A stretch of 64,000 nucleotides of DNA from Nodosilinea sp. PGN35. Its GTDB lineage: Bacteria > Cyanobacteriota > Cyanobacteriia > Phormidesmidales > Phormidesmidaceae. Of the stretch, positions 63,937-64,000 are shown piece after piece; positions within the stretch are counted from its first letter, which is position 1; every line of letters begins with the position of its first letter. Below the pieces are notes generated by a model that saw only the letters and a list, made by a program, of their open reading frames with translations, did no database searches and was not told the DNA's origin. The position numbers and the translations under genes are program-made. The stretch covers positions 186,001 through 250,000 of the forward strand of contig NZ_JAQKQJ010000003.1 of the NCBI RefSeq assembly GCF_029109325.1, given 5' to 3'.

Positions 63937-64000
63937 AATAAAAAATCACTATCCAAGATTAACGACTGCTGGGTAGACAGCAACTCGGTGCATTAGCTGC

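Overview
The window is chromosomal DNA from a cyanobacterium. It carries psbA (D1) and psaC, a FurA-type iron regulator, a cytochrome cM-like gene, a glucosylglycerol hydrolase-like gene and a pheophorbide a oxygenase-like Rieske protein. Palindromes of the HIP1 type (GCGATCGC) recur in almost every gene. Base composition is GC-rich by eye, which with the gene set would fit a Leptolyngbya/Nodosilinea/Phormidium-like lineage; that placement is inference. No rRNA, tRNA, CRISPR array or intact transposase was recognised.

Layout. 0-7.5 kb: start of an IscS-type cysteine desulfurase, a small membrane protein, a large GAF-PAS-GAF-GGDEF protein, a Rieske oxygenase, a DUF2993 protein, a 42-bp perfect palindrome and a DUF4912 protein. 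7.6-20 kb: mostly housekeeping genes (comB-like, rsmE, fur, a [4Fe-4S] photolyase, selO, gpmA, an SDR/flavin monooxygenase pair, a DUF4344 lipoprotein), with a broken TumE-type toxin next to its partner. 20-36 kb: psbA, cytM, a BASS transporter, an EamA transporter, a protein phosphatase back to back with an ACR3 arsenite pump, speA, secA, a GNAT enzyme and psaC. 36-54 kb: an accessory-looking region. It has an unusual RCK ion channel and three unrelated STAND/NACHT ATPases (one with pentapeptide repeats, one membrane-embedded behind a rhodanese, one with an N-terminal adaptor-like segment and tandem HEAT repeats followed by an overlapping two-TM gene). It also has a Uma2 nuclease, a cellulose-synthase-like GT2, Hsp20, a nitroreductase/MarR pair and a decayed UPF0175/DUF3368 toxin-antitoxin pair. 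54-64 kb: DUF1517 and YbaY-like envelope proteins, a glucosylglycerol hydrolase-like gene, a likely free-standing small RNA, a CocE hydrolase, a cupin, and a response-regulator/PP2C phosphatase facing a STAS anti-sigma antagonist.

Scattered through the intergenic spaces are six copies of a roughly 104-bp imperfect palindrome with TATAGC ends and an AACGTT-rich core (a MITE-like family), four copies of a GGTGGGC/GCCCACC palindrome, and several longer inverted repeats.

The best candidates for an undescribed system are the NACHT genes at 37-53 kb. Two of them switch abruptly to AT-rich DNA at their 3' ends, and the one at 50.1-53.1 kb overlaps by one base an AT-rich gene for a small two-TM protein. 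That arrangement would suit a sensor ATPase with a membrane effector, possibly anti-phage, but the function is inferred only from architecture.
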